Source: Crambe crambe (taxonomy: Eukaryota > Porifera > Demospongiae > Poecilosclerida > Crambeidae). Taken from it: 64,000 bases of DNA. The stretch covers positions 6,588,075 to 6,652,074 of the forward strand of contig OZ004587.1 in NCBI GenBank assembly GCA_963924555.1. The letters are read 5' to 3'. A model generated the notes under the pieces. It ran no database searches. It had not been told where the DNA came from and saw nothing but the letters and a program-made list of their open reading frames with translations. Below, piece after piece: positions 29,672 through 41,600 of the stretch. Position numbers and translations under genes: made by a program. Position 1 is the first letter of the stretch; every line of letters begins with the position of its first letter.

Positions 29672-32600
29672 GCCCCTCCTATTAAAGTTATAATTTCTGA
29701 GGGCAACCCCTCAAACCCCTCAGTGGAGGAGAAATACCGCCTCTCCTGCACAGTCTCAGGTGCTGAAGATTTCAGTCCTACCATCACATACTGCTGGAGT
29801 CACAATGGAGTAGTGCTGGTTGAGTCCTCAGACAGCACTCTCTCTTTCCCTTCTCTCTCTCTGTCCCATGGTGGTCAATACACTTGCCAAATCAACCTCA
29901 CCTCCCCTTTCCTCAAGGACACCATCACTGCCACTAGCAACACTCACAACATCTTTCTCAAAGGTAAGTATACATATCAACTGCATTTCATTGAAGACGA
30001 GAGATGTTGCAGGTTGTCCTGTGACTCCTTCCTCACATCCAATGGACTCCAGCTCACCTCCATCTACCATGGAAGGTCCCACACCTTCTTTGGAAGAAGT
30101 TTCAAAAGGTATGCCTAATTTTTCTTGATCATATAGAACACGATTGCGAGTGAAGTAAACCACTAGGGGGTCGAATAAGAGGGCACTCAGTGGCATAGGA
30201 ACCATGGAGGCTCCAGGGGCTACAGCCCTTATACCCATGGGAGCTCCTATAGGCTAGAGCCCCCATCAATCACTCACACACAAGTGGTTATCCTTATAGC
30301 TAGCTGGATAAGCGTTATTTAATCACAACATGACACATGCACATGGCCAAGCAGCTAATATATCAAAACAAGTTAATTTTTTCCCCTCCAGTCCAGAATT
30401 GTCACATTTGTAGTACAAAACTCTCGTAAGCAGCAATATTTATTAATAATACTGTGAGGGTAAGTAGATGTGGTTACGCAAATTTTTTTCTGGAGCCCCA
30501 CTCTGGTGCTATTGTAAATATTGATGAGAATTATATTATAATTTCCTCATAATGATGATGGTATTTAATAATTTGACAGAATCTCGAAATAAAATTATTT
30601 TAATAAATTATTTTAATAATGTGTGTGCGTTGCGCATGCGTGCTGTGTACAGCTAGCTATTCTATTTAGCATGGAGTTCTCCAGTTGTGTGAGGGGCCAT
30701 CAAAAAAGTGGACTCCAGTTCTTGAAGAATTAGAGTATACATAGAAGAGAGATTGACGACAGTAGCGATCCTTATGCTGTTCTTAAGACGGTTGGTCACA
30801 TCCTTCGAGCCGCTTGTTCTCTCTTTCTTTACAATGATGGATCTTCAATTTGCTGCGCTATCACAGGTTCAAGGTGCTACTCCTCTGATTTACCCCAGGG
30901 AGGCCTAGCAAGCTTTAAATCCTCAAGGGATAGAGCTACACACATCTTTATCAGGCAGGACTGGATTCAGGACTGGATAATCCGATTCTACTTCTTCGGT
31001 AGAATATACTTCAGTAAGTAGCATGGCAGCTGCACGCAATATGCGCATGCCTCGTACCCAGGCCCGCTTTTTTCGCGGGGGGCGGGGGTAGATTAAACAA
31101 TGTGCGGAGAAATTTACTGAAATATTTACGGAAAAATTAGCGCATGCGCAAACAGTCTGTGTTCACAGTTCAAAGTGTTCACAGATGACTTTGCATGTCC
31201 TGTGTGCGGGCACAAGTACGGCAGGAGCAACCTTCCTGCGGACCACATCACCAAGGTTCACCTCGGCTGCGAACTCAAGCACCTGCTGCACCTTCTCACA
31301 ACTCCTTGCGAGGAAACCTTTGAAAAGGCACTATCACTTAGAACAATATTGCACACAACTCTATAGCAAGTTATTGTATCATGTCACATCATAAGCCTGG
31401 TTATTTCATATTATGTTCTCTCTGTATGTATCCCTTGCGGGCTTTACAATGAAATTTTGAATTTTGAATTGTACCAGGCCAGGCCCTCTCCTTTCTTCGT
31501 GGGAGGGGCCTGGGGACGAGGCTAGTTCCAGACCTTATCCACATCAGTGAAATAAACAGACGCAACAAGAACAGCACTAGCCAAGCTTATGGTTAAAAAT
31601 AAAAGGTAAGTAAGCAGCGACTCTTCTCGTCTAACCAGTTAGTAGCGACACAAACAAATAACTTCTTAGTCTCGCGGGCCAGACCTTTCTGCGGACGGAA
31701 GGGGAGGGGGAAGGGGGAAGGGTCTGGTAACTATTGATAGGTTTTCGTGGACCTCCGGAATGTTATAGTCACATGATAATCAGATAATTACACAAGACCT
31801 AGCGCGCGCTCGCGCTCAGCTCAGAGAGATTGCAATCATGGAGCGGACTGACTACTACAACTATTGAACTGGAGGATGTCCTTCTCAGTTTGTCAAACAC
31901 AGAAACAGAAAATGTTTCATGATCTCTTCTTGCTTTTCACGAAGACTAGAATAGCCTATTTCATTTGTCGCATCTTGTATAGCATAACATTTTTTAATCT
32001 CTTTCTCCTCATGACAGCGTGATCGATAGTTTGCCACGTGAACTTTAGACGGTCCATCTGATAATCTCGTGACAGCAACACCCATTTTTAAAAATCTGAA
32101 ATCTGATTGGTTCCGCCAAGATTCTGATCTGGCGGAGGTCTAGTCACGCGAGCCAGCCGTATTTTTCACGCGCGAAAAGGGGGAGGGGGAAAGGAAGAAA
32201 AATACGTCTGGTCAGACTGGCCAGATTTTTGTGAACTCCGCCAGAATCTTGGCGGAGCCAATCAGATCAAAGTAGTCACGTGATGTTCAATAAATCATGT
32301 GACATGATGACGTTTGCTACTTTTTCTAGCTCGCGCGTGAAAATGAACCGAAGCAGAAGAGAAGAGAAGCCACAGTGCAGTGAAGAGGAGGTAGGCGCAG
32401 CTATGGAGGAAGAAAACCAAAGGTGCATCATAGCCAGTTTTTGCAAGTGGCCGAAGTGATGTCTTCGCTAGCATGCCTACTGGCAGTGGCAAATCACTTT
32501 GTAACTGTATTTTTTGACTAACATGTTATAGTCCATTGCCATAATCATAGCTATATCTACGCACCAAATTCAAATTAGTCATGTGATTTATAATGTGACT

Positions 32601-35600
32601 TGACCGCGCGATTAAAATTAATTGCATTCCTTTTGTTCACAAAATCCTGGCGAGTCTGACCAGCCATAGACTATATAGGTTCCTACATGGACTGGAAACG
32701 CCTATTAAATTAATATTAACAAGCACTTCCGGTCGTGTGATATCCGTGTTGCGCCTATTGCGCTGCAGCTGTATCTCCATGAACAGGAAAGATCACTTTA
32801 GTGGTTAACCGTACAAGCTTGTAAGTGGCTATGAAGAGGCTGAACTCTGCCAGGGAGACTATACTACAAGATGCCAAGACCCTGGGATTATTATCAGAGC
32901 AAAACTCGAGTTAAAGTGTGCTCTAGCAGTTAAAATTGCATATAAATACTTTGTGTAATTTTATCTCCTGAAGTAGTTCTATCATCCATAGTTAATGTGG
33001 TTGAGGACTTGAAGTACATGTTAGTAAATTATTTTAAAAGATACATATCAACTTTCTACTACATTGTTACTAACTACTACACCTTTCTTTGTCAAATAGT
33101 ATACCTGCTTTGTGTAATTTTCTAGGACCAAGTTTAACCTATCCAGCTCATACTGTAATATAGGCAGTTCATATAAAGTTTGCAGTGTTGCATGGTATTG
33201 TTTTTATCCATTTGGGGTACATATTTGGTTGTAGAAATTCACTAGACAGTTAATTAATTGATGGAAACAGCCGGCCCAGAATACAATATCCGGTAAGTAT
33301 TACTATAAATATACGGAACACCGCAAGGCGGATGTAATTAATCATTTCCAGTCCATTCTGGAACCTCTATAGTCTATGGACCAGCCTAGTGGAGGTCCAC
33401 GATAACCTGTCAATAGTTACCAGTCCCTTCCTTCTCCCTCCCCTTCCGTCCGCAGAAAGGTCTGGCCCGCGAGACTAATAACTTTTCTCATAAACAGCTT
33501 GCACAGAACGCTTCTGGGAGTGAGGTAAGTTGAATCTAGCGCAGAAAGACTAGGCGATTTTTTAATTTGGGAATGGTTTCCGGGGTTAAAGGTCACCAGG
33601 TCGCGCATGCTCGAAAATCTCTGATGTCATTGCCAGATTCCAGCAACTTTTGTTTTGAAGTCTAGTAAGCTCAGCATTGACTTATCGGCACCTCCTTCAT
33701 CTGTTTATGGTCTCTGTTTGCAGGTAAAACTTGGAACTTGATGGTGTCAGACTTCTTAGCAACAGGTCAAAGGTCATAACTCTAGCCGTGCCAATCAAGT
33801 TCCAAGCTTCACCTGCAAACAGAAGGCTTTTGAAACCATAAACAGATAAACGAGGTGCCAAGAAGTTAATGCTGAGCTTACTAGACTTCAAGACAAAGTT
33901 ACAGGAATCTGGCATCAGAGATTTTCTGAGCATTGGTGACACGTGGCCGACCTTTGACCCAAGAAACCATTCAAGTTTGTCTTCAAAAAGACCTGCATGT
34001 GCCTCGGCACTGGTAGAATAATTACGAGGTAGTCTGTGGAAGCATTTTTTCAGTGGTCAGGCCAAAAGACGACTTTACTTGTCACATTGCACTAAAAGAC
34101 CTTTCAAATATCTCTGACTAGACCGATCTGAGTGGAAAGAGCGCTCGTTTTCCCGAATTTTCTCTTAGGAAATCTAAAATTCTGAGGCTAATGGGGTGCT
34201 ACATCCGCGATATCAGCTAGTCTCGCGGGCCTACCCTTTACCAACCCAAGGGAAGGGAAAGGGTCTGGTCAAACTCGCATGAGGGTTTCGTTCTACTGGT
34301 CCAGGAATTTCTTGGACCGATAATTAATTCAGTGTAAAATAACCTCAAAGCTATGAATAATGTTAAGAATAAATTAGCGTGTAAGTTTAGTCATTTGGAC
34401 ATAAACCAGCGATCAATCGAGAACGAGCTGCCGGAGAGAGCAGTTGCTGGCTCTAGTTACTAAGCCATAAGAAGTTGCATGGAGCTAGCTAGTTGGGTCG
34501 GCTGTGAGACTACACAGCAGCTACTGTGCCTTTGGAAAGCCAAGCAGAGATCGTGCTTGTGCTCGAGCTGTGAGTGCTAGCTGAATCCATGGCATCAGGG
34601 CCTGATCAAGCTCAGAAGTGACGCAGAGTGACGCACGCAAATCATTAGCACTTTCTATTTTTGCTGAGTATGCAGAACGAAATGCTCATGCGAGTTTGAC
34701 CAGACCCTTTCCCTTCTCTTGGGTTGGTAAAGGGTCGGCCCGTAAGACTAGATATCAGCATAGATTGTATAGACTACGTAACCGGGATTGGAAACGCAAT
34801 ATAAATTGCCAGGCCACTCCTTATTACGCATGCCCGCATTAATTAATGCAACATGAAAAAGACAATAATCAAATTTGGGGTATTAAGTGTGCAGCCATTG
34901 ATCCTGGTGATTTCTTTCAGGTTCTTCTTCACCTCTGCACCTTCTTATTCTCTTCCCGAACTATGAGTGAAGATTTGAAGCCTCCCTATCTGTTGATCAT
35001 CCCTGAGGACTATAATATTAAAAATTAATGTACTCTAATCGTTGAGCTTTTTCTTGGCAAGGGAATGCATACATTTGGAAAGCATAGGTGGAGGGCATGA
35101 AGGAATAACTTATAAATTGGGGTCACTAGAAACAACTTCACTTTCTCAAAAAAGGTACGCAAAGACACACCTAGCAAATGTGAACTATTGGCTGAAACTC
35201 TTGTATACATGCAAAGTTCACTACATTTTAGGTATGAGGGCATGAAGTAGAGTGTATACTAAACAAGTTGAATATTTACTCTTTCATGTAAGGGGATACA
35301 GGTACACAAAGCCAAAACAGGCTAAAACAGGCTAGTATGGGTGTCCTAGCAGCAAAAAATTTGCTTTTTTCATGAGTAAGGTTGTGAAGTTACTAGCTAT
35401 GCTATGGACTTACTTCTGAACTTCGAGAGGTCGATTCCTCCACGTTTGGCTTCTTCAGCTCTTCCACGCACCGCAATACGGATTGTACCGCGCAGGTTGT
35501 ATTGTTGCTATGGGGCGTTTCCAATCCCGGTTACGTAGTCTATACAATCTATGATATCAGCAGCTAGCTGGCCATTAGGAGCATGCACGATTGATCGACG

Positions 35601-38600
35601 ACCACGACCAACCACGCCCACCTGATAGAAAATCTGGTCCGGCTTTCCTGTTGCCAGCTAGCCTGTCTCTTCACGATTAGACTGCTGTCTCTGCTGTTAC
35701 TGTTCTTTGCTTTCTGCCATGTAGTCGATGTTCCACTGGCGTAGGAACAGGGGGGGCCACAGGGGCCAGGGCCCACCTATTATTTTCAGACAGGGGGCAG
35801 GGCCCCCCTTATTATTGATTGCATATAATAAAAGTGAAATCTACAAAGGGGAAGTAGATAAACTGATTAGATTATACTTGACATTTTCAGTCACTTCAGC
35901 CACAGCAGAACGCTCTTTTTCGTCCCTTCATCAAATGAAAACTTAGCTATAAGAAACACTATGACTGAATGTCAATTGAACAACTATATACACGAAGAAT
36001 ATTGTAAACCAATGAAGAATTAGTCTCGTACCCAGGCCCGCTTTTTTCGCGGGGCGGTGGAAAAGCGAAGGGCTCCACCGCCCCGCGATAAAAGCGGGCC
36101 TGGGCACGAGGCTAATGGCTAATGAAGAATAAACTACTTTGGAGTTTGATTTTTACTTAGGTGGCCCCCCTATTCAAAACCATCTTCCTACACCGCTGTG
36201 TTCTCTGGTGCTCTTGGCTTTCCTGTAGCCTTGCTAATCGTGCCAAATGTACACTAGCTACCTTGTTGAAATGTTCACTTGTTGATCACGAATTCGCCTA
36301 GACTTCCGTCTCTGTTGTTTATGTCCGTTACTTTCTCGCTGTCTGAACCTCTCTCTTGGTCCATTCACGCTTGAATAACAGCTAGTTGTTTGACCTATCT
36401 ACACGTGCAAAGATTGCATGGGTGTTACATGAACGCACAGGTGTGCTACTATTACGACGTATGTACCACCGCCGACAAAGACTAGTCTCGCGCAGGCGCT
36501 GGGCTAGACTCTCACACACAGAATATACTAGAGATGCTCATATAGCATTTATTGGGCGAGCAAGCAGCCAGTGGTCATTTCAATGTACTCCTCACTCACT
36601 TATGATTATACGTATAGCCTCTTTGTTTTCGATATCTATTCAGGTTGTTAACTGACTTGGTGCATTCCCAGTTAGCATCAGAGTGTTGTATTGTCTGAAC
36701 CCAGGCTACAGGATGAGGACCCCGGAATGCATGGTAGCACTCCTGTTCAGACTCAGTGGCTAGTCTCTCATTATTATGAGCCCTCATTTGCTCTAATCTG
36801 GCAGCTCTGTGTTCTGCTGACTCTGTCTTCTTCTGGCTCTCATTTGCTCTGCTCTTGCAGCCTTATCTTCTGCTGACTCTGTACATTCCCTCCTCCTGGC
36901 TCTATCTCTCGCATTTCTTTTGGCTAGTCTTGTTTTTCTCTGTTCCTTTGACTCTGTTCTCCTTCTAGCTCTGTCTCTTTCATTTGTTTTATGAAGTCTC
37001 ACTCTTCTTTGCTCGTCAGTTTCTAGAGAGTATTCTGGGGCCGTCCTTTGGTTCTATGGGTTCTATAATACTCGCTACAATAGTGTTTCAACTTCAAGTT
37101 TAGCGAAAATGATTGCATAAAAGTTATTAGACCATGTACCAACGTTGCTTAGTAGCTATTTCATGTAGAGGAATATGAATAGCACACTTACTTCAATAGC
37201 TGAAGCAGATTCTTTCAGATCCATTTTATTAGCAAGGAGCAGAATGGGTATATCTCTATGTTTAATATCTGGGTGAGAGGTAGATTATGGTTATTGAATG
37301 AGAACCTTAATTAAGCTTATATGCATGCATACCGGCATGTTCAAGTAGTTTGTTTTTTTTTTGTTTTTTGTTGTTTTTTGTTGTTTTTTTGGAAAAGTCA
37401 AGAGATTTTTTCATTAAACGAGTCAAAATGAAATGAGCAAAGGATACATGTAAGAGTTTATTCAGCAAAGGGTCCCTCTTCTGTATGAGGGGAGAGTCGT
37501 GATTCAGCTATTGCTCAGTCGATAGGTGGTGACTTTACAGCTTTGCCTGCAGAGGAGTGTGATCCATGAATTGCTTGAATTGTTGATCATAAAAGTGAGA
37601 ATGAAAGCATGCAGCAGAGCCAACACATTGTGGGGCTATAGGCTTAATAGGGAGGCTAGACGTTTGTAAGTTGAGGTTGCACTGCGTCCTAAGCCACCTG
37701 TGCAGGACATCACAATTGGCGAAAAGGAGGCATGCTTTATTCCCAAAATTCTTTGCTCATACTCTCTCTTTTTCTCGTTCTCGTGTCTACGGTAGCATGT
37801 TGTGAGGTTGCCATGTCGGTTGGAAGGAGCGAAAGGGTTGAAGACTCTAATGTCCATATAAGGTTTCTCGAATCTACCTCCCCATAGTCCGTTGGTGGCC
37901 ACGTCCAAACGTGCCCCATCTTGTGAGTTTGCAGTAGCTCCAGACAGCTGTTCGCCAGACAGTGGCTGTAAATGAGGTTCAATGGTTACCTCATTACAGA
38001 CTTCAGATAAAAGATTAGCTGTAAGGTCTCTAATCTCATTATGGCGCAGTGAAGGAATCTGCCTTTTGGGCATGATAGAGTATGCTCTATGGAGAACTGG
38101 CGCCCACAGTCGCATTTTTCTGGTAGTCTTGTTGGTTGCCAGCCATAACGTAGGCTAAATGCATCCCGGAAGGCACTCTTGTGTAGGGTAAAACCGAATT
38201 CGGAGATCAGTAGAGCTGTTAGCCAGCTCGAGGCCCCCTTTTCCTTGGCTAGAGTCATTGAATATTGAAGGGCACTAGATATGGAGGACTGGAGCTTATT
38301 TGCAGACTCTGTTTCGGCTTGGCGTCTCTCACTAGAGATTTCAGCTTTAGCATTGTGTTGGTCTTCCCATGTTTCATACGGAATTTCTGGAATCTTCTCT
38401 GTGATCAGGGTCTTCAAGGGTCCAGAGATTTTCATGGAGGCTGAGAACTCTTGTGGAGCACGTTAAACTGGGTCCTTTAAGCCAAGACCACCCAGACGTG
38501 GTGGCAGGGCCAATAGGTCTCATTCGGAATTATTGGGGGGTGGTCTTTCTGTGAAAGCTGGGATAAACTTTGTATGTATGGTTTGTTCCAGGGGTTGCAC

Positions 38601-41600
38601 AAGGTCTTGGATATCAGGGATGGTTCAAAAGAGATAGGTCCATTTGTTTGTTAGGCCACGAGTGAAGGCGGCGTAAGCAGCGTGAGGTTGTGTGGTTGCG
38701 AATTGGGATAGCTTTTCCAGTTCACTGCACCATTTAGTAACCTTGTCGATGACAAATTGCCGTATGAAGCCAGGGGGGCCAAGAGCAGAACCCAGATGAG
38801 GTCTTCCTTCTGTGGTAATGTTAACACCTGTGTCACTGAAGGTGGATCTTGCTTCATTACTATGTTGTGGTTTTGTTATAAGCCAAGTCTTTGAAGGATT
38901 GACATGATATCCATATTTGGGGCCAGGTCTTTCCACCAAGAGTACAGATTGGTAATGCTCCCTGAGGCTGAGGCATCATCTGCATACCACGATTGAAGGA
39001 TAGATTTTGGTAGTCTCCTTATGAGGGGGATTGTGGCCAGCCCATACAGCGGCATTGCTAGGGGGTCTCCCTGTGTAGTTCCTTCCTGAGATGGAAGGAC
39101 TACATCACCAGTGAAGAGGTCTGAGTTGGATCGGTAAAAGTTGATGCACATAGTAGCCAAGGAGGGGCATAGTTGTCTGACATTGTGGAGGGCAACTTTT
39201 CTGTTAAGTGAGTTGACGTTTGTTCCATCAACAAGGAGAACAGCCTCTGTATCGTTACTCTCAAATGATGCATGGACCACAGCCTCAACTCCAGCTGGCT
39301 GCCCTGCACATAACTGTAAGGATCCTGCAACATCCTGTATATCAGCACTGGTCACGGATAAGATGGTCTTGGCTATGATGCGGCGAACTGTCTCACATAT
39401 TCCAATTGGCCTTACTCCAGGGTTTTTGTCTAATGCTATCAGACGACAAGCTAAAAGGGTGCTAGGCCGACTGGATCAGCACAAGAGGTAGCAAGACGTC
39501 TGGCCATCAGAGCCAATGCGTGGCATAAGTCATCTGAGGCTTGAAGGAAGTGCCTATCTTTCTCCAGCCCTTGGCATCCATCCCTGAGGGACCGGCAGAC
39601 TACAGAAAGACAGAACAGTCTAGAGCTAGCTGCTGACTCAGCTCTCAAAATTACGATATGTAATGTTTCTTACAATTTTTGTGTAACGGACGTGCCTGAA
39701 AGTATAGCTGAAAGTATAGCAAATCCCCCCGAATTGGGGGGATGGAGCACATGCGCATGCAACTCATACCAGGCCCTTCACTTTTCCATGATCCACCGCC
39801 CCGCGAAAAAAGCGGGTCTAGGTACGAGGCTAGCGTACTATTGTGAACTTAATTAAACTGAACAACTTTTCGACGGCTTTATTTTTGGCGATATGATGCT
39901 TAAACCACCGAAGCATCAAATTAAAATCTTCGTCAATATCTCCTGGTATATCGTCGTACATATGTTCTTCCAGTTCCATGTCTGTCCTTTAATTATAATA
40001 CGGTGACGTCATCGGCTAAAGCTTCACTCACCACAATGCTTTGTATTTCCCTAGTATTGAACTTATAGTGGATTTTTAAAGAGCAAGTGAAGTGTTAACT
40101 ATTATAACTGTTATAGCCTACAATTGACTTGGTTAGGCATTGCCGACCCTTTTATTGGTGGGTGGGGGAAGGGAAAGGGTTTGGTGTCGTTAGCATCAAC
40201 AAACGACTTGTGCTAGCTGAAGGAATTTGCATTACATCATTAAGCTATACAGTGGCACATGATAAAATAATAAAAGTGCGCAAACATTGCGAAAACATGG
40301 TCTATGCAACCGAGATGGCTACTTCAGACTTGTGCCTGGCTTGTGGCAAATCAGCTGTAAAGAAGGACATACTGCAATCTGATTGGGGCGCAACTATTGT
40401 TGCACCAGCACAAGTCGTTGATGCTAACGACACCAGACCCTTTCCCTTCCTCCACCCACCAATAAAAGGAAGGTAAAGGGTCGGCAATGCCAGACTACAA
40501 TTGACCATCATTAATGATAGATAGATTAAAATTTCAACATCACCAGGAGGCTTGCTTCTTGCTGCATGTCTCCCTAACTGCTAATTTGTTTTGTGAGTTG
40601 GATTTGTTCTCTGTGATTTGTTCTCTGTGGAATGTGTAGTAATATTGTTCCACACAATTATTGTTCATGGAGTTTATAATTTATGGTTTGTGTATGTTAG
40701 TCATCAAAACTCTGAAATCTTCCTTTGAACTTCTTCTCCACTCTATAAACATAGTTTACTCTTATTATGACATGGTTTCTCTAATAAGAGTAAACTATGT
40801 TTATAGAGTGGAGAAGAAGTTCAAGGGAAGACTTCAGAGTTTTGATGACCAACATACACAAACCATAAATTTTGCATCATAAACTCCATGAACAATATTG
40901 TGTGGAACATTATTATTACACATTCCACAGAGATTTAATTGCTAACTCTACAACCTGTTATTGCAGATCTTAAAAAAACCATTCAACAGCAAACACAAGA
41001 CCTTGAAGACGAATTTAATGGCATCTCCATTCAGACGTATGATAAAATAAAGGAGAAAGATATTGACGTCGATCGATTCAAAGCTCGCCTCGTGACATTA
41101 CCATTTAAGTACAAAGAGGAACATAAGGAATTTTTTGAGCAAATGTCAAAAGAATTGGATGGTGAGTCCACCATTATTTGCATTTGGCGAAAACTTAGTG
41201 ACTACTGGAACTTTATGAATTATACACTATTGGAAAATTTAATTCATAACATCGGAGACCGAACTCTGAAACAGAATATGAACAGTTATCTGAGTTCATT
41301 GAAATTCTTTAAACGAAACACTCGACTATGTGACTTTGCTGAACATTGTCCAGCAGTCGAAAGCAGACCTAGCGAAGCGGATCTGAAGGAATTTGTACTC
41401 CACCTGAAGTTAGACTGGGAGACATGCACTTTGGAGCAACTAGAAGAGTTGAAAGGTCACATCATCCGCAAGTTCCTCCTCCCCTCCTTTACCCTCATCT
41501 TGAAGAAAGTATCACCTGGCAGTTTGATAGTCACATGGTTGCTACCTGCTCAGATTGCCTCCACTTTAGTGCAGGACCTGGAGAACACTGACAATAAAGG

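Larger units (their letters stand above)
30345..40045. mobile_element. ~9.7-kb insertion in NLR-1 intron 5, absent from NLR-2
   Basis: Intron 5 of both copies matches up to 'catgcacatgg' (30345; 49650 in NLR-2) and again from 'gtatttccctagtattgaac' (40047; 49655). In NLR-2 only a few bases separate these anchors. The extra block is a mosaic of inverted-repeat elements, retroelement remains and gene fragments described in separate entries. Direction is inferred: insertion in NLR-1 is simpler than precise loss from NLR-2. Confidence 0.8.
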
